This document shows positions 43,998-54,218 of a stretch of 64,000 nucleotides of DNA, piece after piece. The DNA is from Clonostachys chloroleuca (Eukaryota > Ascomycota > Sordariomycetes > Hypocreales > Bionectriaceae): NCBI GenBank assembly GCA_037952775.1, contig JBANAY010000003.1, positions 19,840,001 to 19,904,000 on the forward strand, in the 5' to 3' direction. The translations under genes and the position numbers were made by a program. The notes under the pieces were generated by a model that saw only the letters and a list, made by a program, of their open reading frames with translations, was not told the DNA's origin and did no database searches. The first letter of the stretch is position 1; the number at the start of each line of letters is the position of its first letter.

Positions 43998-45834
43998 ATG
44001 AGCGCTCATCAAGACAAGGACAAGCCAAGCGTTGCTCATAATGAAGACTCGGAACCTGGCCAAATCGGGTCAGACTTTACAGAAGAGGAGATCAAACGGA
44101 TTCGTAGGCGAATAGACCTACGGCTCCTCCCTGCTTTAGGTCTGATGTATGGAATTTCACTGATGGACAGAACCAACGTCTCTCATGCTGCCATCGCCGG
44201 CATGTTTGATGACCTCGATCTCAATACCGGATATGGATACAGTACAATCACCTTAATTTTCTTTGTGTCTTACATCGTCTTTCAGCCTACGATAACCATA
44301 CTCTGCCGTAAAATTGGCCCAAAGATCTTTCTCTCGGCTGCTTGTCTCACATGGGGTGTCGTCCTTATTGGATTCGGCTTTGTTCATGGCTGGAAGGCAA
44401 TGGTCGGACTCCGAGTTATTGTAGGAGTATTCGAGGCAGGCTTTTTCCCTGGTGCGGTTTATCTTTTGTCTACATGGTATACTCGATGTAAGGTTTTCTT
44501 GATGCGCCAGTTCGCGAGGGTAGCTAATCCAACATCTATCTACTAGATGAAATTGGCAAACGGTACTCGGTCTTCTATATGACGGGAACTATCCTGTCAG
44601 CATTATCAGGGATTCTGTCATATGGTTTGATGCAACTGGAGGGGCATGGTGGGCTGCGTGGCTGGCGTTGGTAAGTCAATATGGCTCTCTTCATCACCGC
44701 CCAAGCTAACTCGGGCTGGGAGTGGCAAGAATTTTTATCCTCGAAGGAATCATAACGTGTGCTGTGGCCCTCTTTGATTATATTGTACTGGTCAAGTTCC
44801 CAGGTCAAGAAGCCGAAAAGCCTTCGCCTCTATTCCTCCAAGTAGATGAAGCCAAGGTCGTGCTTCAGCGTCTCGACGCTGACCGTGGGTCCACCAAACT
44901 AGAGCCGTTCTCGCTTGCTGCATTCTTGAAGCCAGCCAATGAGATTGAGATCTGGGCTTTTGCATTTCTATTCTTGTGAGTGAGAATATTTTCCTTCTCA
45001 GTCTCCAAGAGATCCATCTCGCTCTCTATCCACATGTCTTCCTCTTGTCGCATTTAAGCCAATGACCGGTCCACGGGGTTGCTGTAGTCTCTGCACGACA
45101 GTCACATACTCGTTCGGGTTCTTCGGTACCGTTCGTCTTGAGGCAAAGTCTAGGTTTTAGCGTAGCAGAAGCTCAATGCCTTGGATCGCCGCCATACATT
45201 TTCGCCGCAATTGTCATGTTCACCGGGTCTTGGGCCGGTGATCGGTACAAGAAACGAGCACTCATTCTCTTCATCAACTGTGCGATCGGAATAACCGGCC
45301 TGCCAATTATGGCTTTTCACCCCGATCCCAAGGTCAAGTATTTTGGCATTTTTATCGCTGTCGCAGGCGCAAATGCGAACAGTCCCGCCATTATGTCTTA
45401 CCAGGTTCGTGAGGAAACCCAGCCATCTGGGAGGATGCCAACAAGGTAGTCATGCTAACCTTTGACCTGGTCACCATAGGCCAGCAACATCCGTGGTCAA
45501 TGGAAACGAGCATTCTGCTCTGCTCTACTCACCATATTTGGCGGCATCGGTGGCATTGCTGGTAGTCTTGTTTTCAGAAGCCAAGACTCTCCACACTACC
45601 GACCTGGGATGATTGCTTGCTTAGTGTAAGTCCTGTTAACCTAAGCTTATACCTCATCTCATTCCTGTTCATCCGATAATTCACAATGTCAGCTGACACT
45701 TTTCTCTCAGCTGTACTGCGCTCATTGCTATTGTGACAGCAGCACTGTCTCTGCTCTTCAGGCACCGGAATAGAAAGGCAGATCGAGGTGAATGTGTTAT
45801 CAATGAGAGCCCAGAGTTTAGATATACAATCTAG
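43998..45834 (+). CDS. allantoate permease-like MFS transporter (Dal5/ACS family), apparent frameshift
   Basis: Start at the Met before SAHQDKDKPSVAH (43998). Signatures of the anion:cation symporter group: RRRIDLRLLPALGLMYGISL, DRTNVSHAAIAGM at TM1-loop, FVSYIVFQPTITILCRKIGPK, GVFEAGFFPGAVYLLSTWYTR, then across introns YEIGKRYSVFYMTG, LRGWRWIFILEG, TYSFGFF, LGFSVAEAQCLGSPPYIFA, SPAIMSYQ and ASNIRGQWKRAFCSAL, ending ECVINESPEFRYTI. These carriers import allantoate, nicotinate or other organic anions. Between TYSFGFF (45107-45124) and the next conserved block the frame slips by one base: removal of one G in ttcggtacc (45122-45130) would restore it. No intron fits. So this is either a young pseudogene or a sequencing error. 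Otherwise exon order and splice sites are intact. Confidence 0.72.
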
Positions 45835-46556
45835 CGCCTCGATCATCACGACAAAATGCGTTGCCCTGTGGTCTTCTCAGATTGGGATGAAACAGATTTT
45901 TGGGACAAGCTTCAGCTCGTCGCGGCTTTGAGGGCCCTCTGGATGTTTGACAATCATTTTACAAAGAAGCCTTGGAATAGTCTCGGTTTATGTCCTCGTA
46001 ATTTACTCGGCCCTCTTATTTAAGTGTTCGATGCGAAATGACTTCCAAGGTTGTGAAACTCTCTAAACAGAAGGCCCATCATATTGTGGCGTAACGAAAC
46101 CACCGTTACTGTGTGGCTTACAGCATGTGGCGTAAAATCGGCCGATTGCCCAGGCATCGCACCACACCTCACAAGTCTTCCAATTTTCTAGTTATCATAG
46201 CCCTTGAGTTGCCAACAAGCCATTGACTTATTTTTACCATGGCGATACGTAGTCACTGGATCTTGGCTCTGGTATCCGTTGGAGGTTGAGATCATAAGGA
46301 CCCCGGATTTCTTGCCACATTCCAACCAGTTGTGGGTCTTCCAAAATCTTATCTTATCTTGCTAACGAGTGTACAAACACTAATACGTGAGTACAGGCAA
46401 AGACAAAGTACTTCCGATACGATAAGATAATCCGCCCCGCCAGCTCGTTTAAGAATATTCCCATTTGCCAACAATGATCCCACAATCTTCCCATCCAACT
46501 CATCCTCTCAGCGACGACCATTGAGGCGGATTCCTCCTTGTTTCCAAATATTTACA
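45835..46556. promoter_or_regulatory. intergenic with clustered GATA motifs
   Basis: Upstream of the oxygenase gene. At 46349-46361 (cttatcttatctt) and 46419-46430 (cgataagataat) there are several WGATAR motifs on both strands within about 80 bp, a spacing typical of GATA-factor sites. The rest shows nothing specific. Confidence 0.4.
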
Positions 46557-48186
46557 ATGTCGAAATCAAAGTCAGCGAAGAGAAAGCGAAACGCGCAGCT
46601 TGAAGACCCTCGAAAAAACCCCAAGACTCAGGTGGCGACCGGCGCGACGCTCGTTACTCCACCCCCAGACGATCCGAAGAGCATACACACAGTCATCTCG
46701 GAAGAGGAGCTCGAGATCACTGTCGATACCCTCAAAACCCTAGCCCAATTCCCCGGCCTGATCAAGACCAAGGCATGCAAGGATCTTCGCGTGGCCTCCT
46801 ATGACTTCCGCCAAGCGTGCACGACTGGCTCGATTGCCGCAGGTATGTTCCGACTAAGTGCCCTCCTGGTCCCTGTGGATGACGTCGGTTCAACCAACTA
46901 ACACATACTTTGCCTAATTATTAGAGGGTGCAAATCTATCAGCACGAGTTTCAGCAGCGTTAGCGGACGAAAAATATATGGAAGCGAGGATCCTGCTGGC
47001 AGAGATGAAGATTCGAAGTCAAGAGCCGAAGCTGGGGACTCTGTGTCGCTGGGTCCGCGATCTCGATGTCATCAGCGGCCTATCGCAACCCGACAGTGTT
47101 GCCAATGGCGGCAATGTTGAACGTACGCCAAGGGAGCAGGATCTCCTTGCTGTGCTCGACTCCATTCTGCGCGTGTGCGGCCAGATCGATACCAACACCA
47201 ACGCCGTCGTCCGCGACCTGCCCTCGACCTTCTACCCGAGCATCACCCTCCAACCCACTTGGGATCTAAGACCGTCCACCACACCGCTCGAAGTGTATGC
47301 GTCGGTACTAGACAAGACCATCTTCGAATCAGCGCCACCTGAACTGTCTACAGCACTACGGACGATCGAAACGACGCCAGGCCCCCAACGAAAGCCTCCC
47401 AACCACTACCCCGCGATCCTATACACATCCAAACCCAACTCCATCCCGCTCGCAGACAAGGGCCCGGAGGTTGAATGGGTCCAGCACCCCCATGTTCCGG
47501 GGCTTGGTCTCATAAAGAATGTCCTCTCGGTCGAGGAGTGCAAGGGCATCATCGCCGCCGGAGAGCATGTCAATTTCCTCCCCGATGCGCCCCTGCGCGA
47601 AGACGGCGACACCAGCATCCTAGCGCATAACTTCTACTGGGTTGTCGACACCGAGTTCCACGACCGTCTCTGGTCACGCGTGTCTCCGTTCGTCCCTCAA
47701 TCGGTAGATGATCGTCTTGTCCGCGGCATCAACCGCCGGTTCCGCGTCTACCGCTATATCCCCGGTGCCGAGTACAGGTCTCACATCGATGGTAATTGCT
47801 CAAGCCATTCCCTCTCATACTCAATGTTCCTAATTGCTGACGCTGGTTCTCTCGCAGGCGCTTGGCCGCCTTCAGGCATCCTCCCAGACGATACGTACGT
47901 TTACGACGCATCACCGGCAGACAAGAAGCAGAGCTCGCTATTTACATTCCTCATATACCTCAACGACGAGTTCGAAGGCGGGCAGACGACGTACTTCCTG
48001 CCAGCAGCACGTGAAGGAACGCTCAATGCGTACCCCGTCCAGCCAGTGATGGGCTCCGTCGCGCTCTTCCCGCACGGAGACACGAGGTTGGCGCCGCTGC
48101 ACGAAGGTACGGGAGTAACGAAGGGAGCAAAATACGTGATACGCACTGAGGTTGAATATGACGTAGAGCCCACTAAAGAGGCATGA
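46557..48186 (+). CDS. 2-oxoglutarate/Fe(II) oxygenase, prolyl 4-hydroxylase-like
   Basis: Three exons; the start is the Met of MSKSKSAKRKRN (46557), preferred over one 12 codons upstream because the basic stretch then forms the N-terminus, a possible nuclear signal. The first 250 residues are helical without known motifs. The catalytic P4H-type domain starts near LGLIKNVLSVEECKGIIAA and includes RFRVYRYIPGAEYRSHID (His and Asp of the HxD iron site, split by an intron just after), FLIYLNDEFEGGQTTYF, the distal His in SVALFPHGDTRLAPLHEG, and the 2-oxoglutarate-binding Arg/Lys region GAKYVIRTEVEY. The whole is about 480 residues. Such fungal proteins hydroxylate protein side chains or small molecules; the target is unknown. 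Introns are GT-AG. Confidence 0.82.
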
Positions 48187-48783
48187 ATAATGAGATGATT
48201 TACGCAACTACTATCTGTTTTGAGGAGAATTCAATTAATTCAATTGTGATACTAGCCAGGTGCATGATGTTCTTGGGGTGGATAATGGAATTAACAGAAC
48301 ATGTTTGGATATGGCGATGCCTGTCGCTGAGGCTGCCTTGAGCCCAACTTGAAGCAATCGAGATAATACACATACGAGAAAATACATACTTATATACTCC
48401 GTACAATGTACCCAACTCTCGAAGATAATAAGTATCCAGATGGTGCAATAAGTCGGCCAAAAGTGTTTTTATTGAGGGCTACTAAGTGCAATGAGGCTAA
48501 GCCAGGCACAGGCAGGCCGATAACTTGATGTTGAGCTTTTACTGGGTTCAGCAGATTATCACAGCAGGTATTCAGGGAACTTTATTAACATAATAATCTT
48601 TCAATTCAAATCGCTACACTCAAAGGAAATTGTCTATGATCCAGTCCTATCCAACACCTCCAAACAGCGAACTCGAAACCGGGTGTTCTAGGGGGCCGTC
48701 GCCGATCCCCCGGAAGCATATTTTATACAAGAAAACTCGCCTGGCGGCCGGGACCGTCGCGGGAGAAGCGACAAAGGAGCCGC
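48187..48783. other. intergenic, convergent 3' ends
   Basis: The 3' flanks of the oxygenase gene and the lysine-rich gene; nothing further seen. Confidence 0.5.
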
Positions 48784-49941
48784 TTACTCCTCAGACTCCT
48801 CAGAGTGGGAAGACTGAGAGTGAGACTGGCGGTGGGTGGACTCGGACTCCTCGGAGTGCTTGGAGGCCTTGGAGCCGTGGTTCTTGGAGGCGTGCTTGCC
48901 GGCAGTCTTCTTGCCGTGAGCAGTCTTGGAGTTCTTGGAAGCGTGCTTGCCGTGAGCAGTCTTCTTGCCGTGAGCGGTCTTGGAGTTCTTGGAAGCGTGC
49001 TTGCCGGCGGTCTTCTTGCCGTGGGCAGTCTTCTTGCCGTGAGCGGTCTTGGAGGCGTGCTTGCCGTGGGCGGTCTTCTTGCCGTGAGCGGTCTTCTTGC
49101 CAGCCTTGACACCCTTGCCGTTCTTCTTGCCATGGGCGGTCTTGGAGTGCTTGCCAGCAGTCTTCTTGCCGTGAGCAGACTTCTTGCCAGCCTTGACGCC
49201 CTTGCCGGTCTTCTTGCCATGAGCAGTCTTCTTGCCGTGAGCAGACTTCTTACCGGCCTTGACGCCCTTGCTAGCCTTCTTACCGTGAGCGGTCTTCTTG
49301 CCAGCCTTGACGCCCTTGCCAGTCTTCTTGCCGTGGGCGGTCTTGGAGTTCTTGCCAGCCTTCACAGCCTTCTTGCCGTTGGCAGTCTTGGAGTGCTTGT
49401 TCTTGGAGGCGGCGTTCTTGCCAGAGGCCTTGACGGACTTGGAGCCCTTCTTGCCCTCAGTCTTGGAAGCAGACTTGGTCTTGGAACCCTCCTTCTTGGA
49501 GGTCTTGGAGTTCTTCTCCTTGTGGGAGACGGACTTCTCCTTGCTGGAGGTCTTGGAGTTCTTGGCCTTCTTGCCGTCAACCTCCTTGGAGGCGGACTTG
49601 GAGCCCTTCTTGGAGGACTCGGTTCCGGTCTTCTCCTTCTTGCCGGAGACGGACTTCTCCTTGGTGGCGGTCTTCTCCTTCTTGCCCTCGGTCTTCTTGG
49701 AGGTGGCCTTGGTGGCCTCCTTCTTGGCCTCGGTCTTCTTGGGGGCCGGGGCCTTGGCGGCGGCCTTCTTGTCGGCGCGGGTCTCGAGCTGGAAGTCCTC
49801 CTCGTCGCGGGTCTCCATCATGAGCTCGGCGGCGTCGAACTCACCACGGACGGCGATGTCGGAGTCGGAGGCGGCGGGGGCGGCGGCGACGACTCCGAGG
49901 AGGAGAGGTGCCATGAGGGTCAACTGTCTGAGGGAAACCAT
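48784..49941 (-). CDS. very lysine-rich secreted repeat protein (KTAHGKK repeats), 385 aa
   Basis: One exon. A signal peptide (MVSLRQLTLMAPLLLGVVAA, cut near APA) is followed by an acidic pro-region (GEFDAAELMMETRDEEDFQL) ending ETRADKK, then some 320 residues made almost only of Lys, Ser, Ala, Gly, Thr and His. The first half is KKTE/KEKS/KKGSK repeats; the second half is tandem KTAHGKK units mixed with GKGVKAGKK and GKHASKNSK. It ends with a Ser/Glu/His tail (SEESESTHRQSHSQSSHSE). No Cys or Trp is present. The nucleotide repeats are near-identical, so it is still expanding or being homogenised. A tatata motif lies about 230 bp upstream of the start, followed by a pyrimidine-rich leader. The chemistry suggests binding to polyanions (DNA, wall phosphate, membranes) and His-metal binding; no family recognised. 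Confidence 0.8.
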   Translation of the reverse strand: MVSLRQLTLMAPLLLGVVAAAPAASDSDIAVRGEFDAAELMMETRDEEDFQLETRADKKAAAKAPAPKKTEAKKEATKATSKKTEGKKEKTATKEKSVSGKKEKTGTESSKKGSKSASKEVDGKKAKNSKTSSKEKSVSHKEKNSKTSKKEGSKTKSASKTEGKKGSKSVKASGKNAASKNKHSKTANGKKAVKAGKNSKTAHGKKTGKGVKAGKKTAHGKKASKGVKAGKKSAHGKKTAHGKKTGKGVKAGKKSAHGKKTAGKHSKTAHGKKNGKGVKAGKKTAHGKKTAHGKHASKTAHGKKTAHGKKTAGKHASKNSKTAHGKKTAHGKHASKNSKTAHGKKTAGKHASKNHGSKASKHSEESESTHRQSHSQSSHSEESEE

Positions 49942-52597
49942 TTTGAATTATTTTTTTCAAGGGGAGACAAGGAAAAAAATATTATATGAAAAGATTATTA
50001 GGAAAGGGGGGTTGAAATTGTCCTGTAAAACAGAACAAAAGAGAAGAAGAAAAAAGAGAAAAGGAAAAAAAGGAAAAAAGAGACCGGCTCTTCAAGAAAA
50101 TGGTTTTTTTGTTGTTTTTGTTGTGGATGGGAGAAGAAGTTGGATCTTTGGACGAGGGAAGAGTAGTCTTATATACCAGTTGGTCAGGCCGGACTCTGGA
50201 GAGAAAACATCTCATCTTTGCGCGGGCCGCCCTAGGCAGGCAGGCACTGGCCACGGCGATGAGAGCCGGGATTCTAAAATTACACACACGGCTCGAATTA
50301 CGAGAACATGTCCGGATGGGGGAGGCCCAGCTCTGCTGACGGAGTCTGGTCGCGGACCAGGATGTCGTCTCTCCGTCCTGAGCAGGCTCGACTCTGCGGG
50401 TTGTGTATGTTTACGGGTTAGGACGAATCAGGGGTCCGGCCAAGCTCTGTTCAGTGTCCCGGTGATCCCTGCTTCCATCGGGGCGGGGAGCCAGGTCGGC
50501 ACTCGCATGAATGTATTTCTGGATTCATGCGCAGCCCAAAGGTTCCGTCTGGTGTGGACCGGCTTACTCCCACGGCGCAGCTCGCAAAGACCAGCCCTGG
50601 CTAGGTAGGGCAGCTAGCTGCCTGCTGGGGTATGGCATGGCATAATTCGCCAGTGATCTGACTCACAGCAGTGTTCTGGATTATATTGGATGCTGCTGTT
50701 TCCCCGACACTCACTGTACTTTGGTAGTTTCTGGGTACTAAAGCCCATGATTGAAGCGATGCACGACATCCGCCCACTCCATCACCAGCCCTCTGTAAAT
50801 CAATCAATCGGCCGCTCAACCCTGCTTTGCGCGGGAACGTATATTAACAATACTTGGCGTGCGAAAGAGCTGAAGCTGGGCGCGGTAGGGGACAGGCCAG
50901 GACCTACAGGGTGAAACTACAGGGACAGGTGGGGGAAGGATTTGTCCATCGGCCACTCGCCCCTAAGAAGATGCCCAGAGCTAAGCTCCGTCCCTGGTCG
51001 TGATTGGGCTGGCCTTGGCCCTAGTGTGCTTAATATAGCCCTACTCAAATCAGTCTCCAGCAGGCTGAGGGACTTGCCTAATCAGCGGATCATCGCTAAG
51101 GCCATTCATCACATCAACAGGCACCGGCCGCTGGTTGTTGCAGCATGTCGCTTCTGACCTTGGGTCAGGTGTGTTGCAGCTGGCAATCCTCTGCGTCTCT
51201 GCACGGCGCTGAAGGAGGACGTCATGCAGTCCTTGTTCCAGGTAGATGCTTCAGCTCAGCCCAGGCCTCGGCAAAGTAAGCGAACATCCTGGTGCGCAGA
51301 CCGGACAGATCCACTGTGTATTATTAATAAAGCTTGACCTCGTCCTGGCCAATGGGAGCCCGCTGACAGGCTCTCCGCTCATTTACCCAACCCGCTCTTG
51401 CTCAAACAGACAATTCACGAGAAGCTCAGCTGGGAGGACACAGTAGCGCTGTCAGCATGCTAACATCCAGCCCATGTACGATCCTCGCAGCCCAGCCACA
51501 GGGCAGGGTGATTGAGTGATTGCTGGCCTTGGCCCGTCAGTGTATCCACTCCGTACCTAATTCAATATTACTAGATACACAGGTACATCGACTGGAGGGA
51601 AGAACTTTGGGAGATGCACCCGGGATCTGGTTAATTAAAACCTGCGACTTGGCGAGATTTGACGTTAGGTCTCCCACAACGCCCGCCTCAGTCTGGATGA
51701 GGATGTTGGTATCGGCACTTACTCTACACGGCGTATTGTCGAACTTTGGGTGTCGCTCGGCATCTACCCCGCTGGTGATGTTGGTGGTGGTGCGACAGTT
51801 CTGTTGCTGATGTGTCAATTGAATGCAAGTGCTGACCTATAGTCCCGATGATCGCAACTTTGGTTGGAAAATAGTAGCACAAGTCCCTAACTTTGACGGC
51901 ACTCGTAGTATTGGTGTCGTAGTCGCGTGGATGTTGCACCACCTACGGGTTTTGTTGCGCGGGCGTCTGTTAGCTGGAGGACTCTGATAGTTGACAATCG
52001 TAGGCCCAATTCATGCTCCATTTTGTCAAGACACAAACCACCACTTATGATATCGACCGGTCCTTTCGAAAACCAGCATAAAACTACCTTCCTATCACAT
52101 AAAAATCGAACCAGACTTTGATTACTGTCAAATCATGGAAATCCCAAACCACCAGTGATTGCTCATTGTTTGCTCAAATGTCGTGGGTGTAGGGTAGGCT
52201 CACCGTACGCGTATCTTGTCTGGAGGTTGAACGCGGTATTACGGGATCGAGTACTATTTTCTGACTCGCCTCCACCCGGCCACATCACTTTAAGGCTTAG
52301 TTAGTGGCCAGGCTTAGAAGGCTTGGGCCTGTCCCTGTCCCTAGAGCTCACGGATGATGTGCTGGCTGAGGCCATTTTTGGCATTCTCCAAGCACATCAG
52401 CAGCTCGGCGATTTCCTCCAAATGCAGCCAGAACCCCCAGGTCAGCTTTCGGTCTCCTGTCCGCTGTGTGCATTCCGCCAGCCGGAAAATCGGCATCAGG
52501 ATTGATAGCACATGTCTAATTTTAAGCATCGCTTGAAGAAGCAAGCTGTGGTTTCCTAGGTAGGCATCATGGACCGATCGACCCGAGCTTCAACCTG
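49942..52597. other. long intergenic stretch
   Basis: Begins with the A/G-rich (minus strand: C/T-rich) leader of the lysine-rich gene (49950-50100) and its TATA-like box near 50170. The remainder to 52597 has no recognisable gene; frames at 51520-51942 and 52323-52544 overlap in opposite strands without domains. Confidence 0.45.
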
Positions 52598-54218
52598 ATG
52601 ATGAGTCCAGACGCAGGTCAGCACGCTGGTGTTACTGATACTCAGGAGACCGAGAATGAGATCATGCCCCGATGCGCGCGTTCACCCGGCGTTGCGACAC
52701 CCGATCTGCGTGCAGTCAACTTCAAACCTCATGGTCGGTCTCATCATGAAGCTGGGGATGGTGCAAATGTCGGATCACGAGAGACGAGCAAGAGCGACAA
52801 CGAGACGCAGGAGCAGGCTGAGGATGCGTGCAATCGAGACTGCCGCTTCTGGTGCGTCATTTTGGCCCTGTGTACGATGCAGATCCTGTGCTCGGTAGAG
52901 AACATGGTCGCGGTGACTCGCTGCGCACCATTGTCCACCAACTGGGCCTGGGCAGCAGTTACATCTGGGTCACGAATATATTCTTCTTGGCTAAGTGAGC
53001 ATCTCATTCCAACACCAGCTGCTATACTCGAAAAAAATTGGACAGGCTGCTGAACTAAAAATCCTGGTTCCGTCGTGCAACCTATCACTGGCCAGCTTGC
53101 CAACCTCTTCGGCGGTCGCCATATCGCGCTGGTTGTAGTCGCGATATACACATTGGGGAGCGGCTTGACCGGCGGCGCAAACGGGGGTGCTGGCCGTGCC
53201 GTGCAAGGCTCTGGGAGCGGCGGCATGACGGCCATCATGGGCATCGTCATTTCGCATCTCGTTCTCTCCGGCTCAGAAACGCCTACCAGGCCATCCTCGC
53301 CATGACCTACGCGATTGGCATGGCAATTGTACCCGTTGTGGGCGGCGCCATTGTTCAGAACACGGTTGGAGATGGGTTTGTGGCACCTTGACCTGGCTGG
53401 CAACTCCACACAAGTAGAGTAATGGACTGACAATAATCCCAGGTCTTCTATATCAGCCTCAAATGGGACAAGGAGACTAAGGCATGGGACAAACTCAAGC
53501 GGATCGACGTGGCGGGCAACGCCCTGCTTGTGGCACCCACCGTATTGGTACTGATCGCCCTGACTTGGGCCGATGCCCGGAACCCTTGGGCGTCATATCA
53601 GATTCTTGTCCCCTTGATCCTCGGCCTAGTTGGGCTTGCCGGCTTCTTTGTTCTCGAAGGCTCTACATGGGTGCCAGAACTGGTCATGTTCGTTTCACCC
53701 TCACCCCTTTGCTTGTCATTCTCTTCCCATATCCTCACAACTAAAACTAACCTAGAGAATCTTGGCTAGGCCGCCACGTCTCTTTTCCAACCGTAACTCG
53801 GCCGTGATCTACGCGAATATTTTCGTTGTTTCCATGCTGAATTACTGGGTCATCTTCTTCCTACCACTCCATTTCCAAGCTGTCCAGCTATCAACGCCCA
53901 CCCGCTCGGGTGTACAGATTCTGCCCGACACCTTGATAGCTGTTCCTGGCGCGGCCGTCGGAGCCGTCGCTCTCACCATATGGGGTAAATACAAGCTGCT
54001 GCACATCATCGGCTTCAGCTTTCTCCCCGGTGGTATCGGGTCCTTTGCAGCACTCACTGCGGATCCCAGCACTCAGCAAGGTCTTTCTGGTTGGTATTGC
54101 GCTCCAGGCGCTCGCATTGATCCTGTCGTTTGTGGAGCGGGAGGTAAAGCTGCGGAAGACCCTCGAGATAGAGTTTGGTCTCGAAGACATGAAGGAGCAG
54201 GCTGGCGGAAAAGAGTGA
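52598..54218 (+). pseudogene. DHA2-type MFS multidrug transporter, decayed
   Basis: Pieces of a 14-TM drug:H+ antiporter follow in order but in changing frames. 52598-52920 has the hydrophilic N-terminus and RFWCVILALCTMQILCSVEN (TM1); there the frame shifts (LRTIVHQLGLGSSYIWVTN is in the next phase). 53075-53260 has QPITGQLANLFGGRH (normally GRR), GSGLTGGANGG, then RAVQGSGSGGMTAIMG. 53300-53360 has AIGMAIVPVVGGAIVQNT in another phase, followed by loss of the next helix. 53484-53700 has KLKRIDVAGNALLVAPT and YQILVPLILGLVGLAGFF. 53762-54060 has MLNYWVIFFLPLHFQAVQLS and SGVQILPDTLIAVPGAAVG, and then a deletion leaves only LVGIALQALALILSFVER at 54080-54150. At least three frameshifts and two deletions make it inactive. 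Living relatives export drugs or toxic metabolites. Confidence 0.8.

Noticed and set aside
48805..49989. Long plus-strand frames rich in Leu, Gly and Val (394 and 436 residues)
   Set aside because: They are the antisense of the lysine-codon repeats (AAG read as CTT) in the secreted repeat protein, so they are artefacts of repeat composition.
52323..52544. Short frames on both strands upstream of the decayed drug carrier
   Set aside because: They overlap in opposite strands and have no domain; composition is not convincing.
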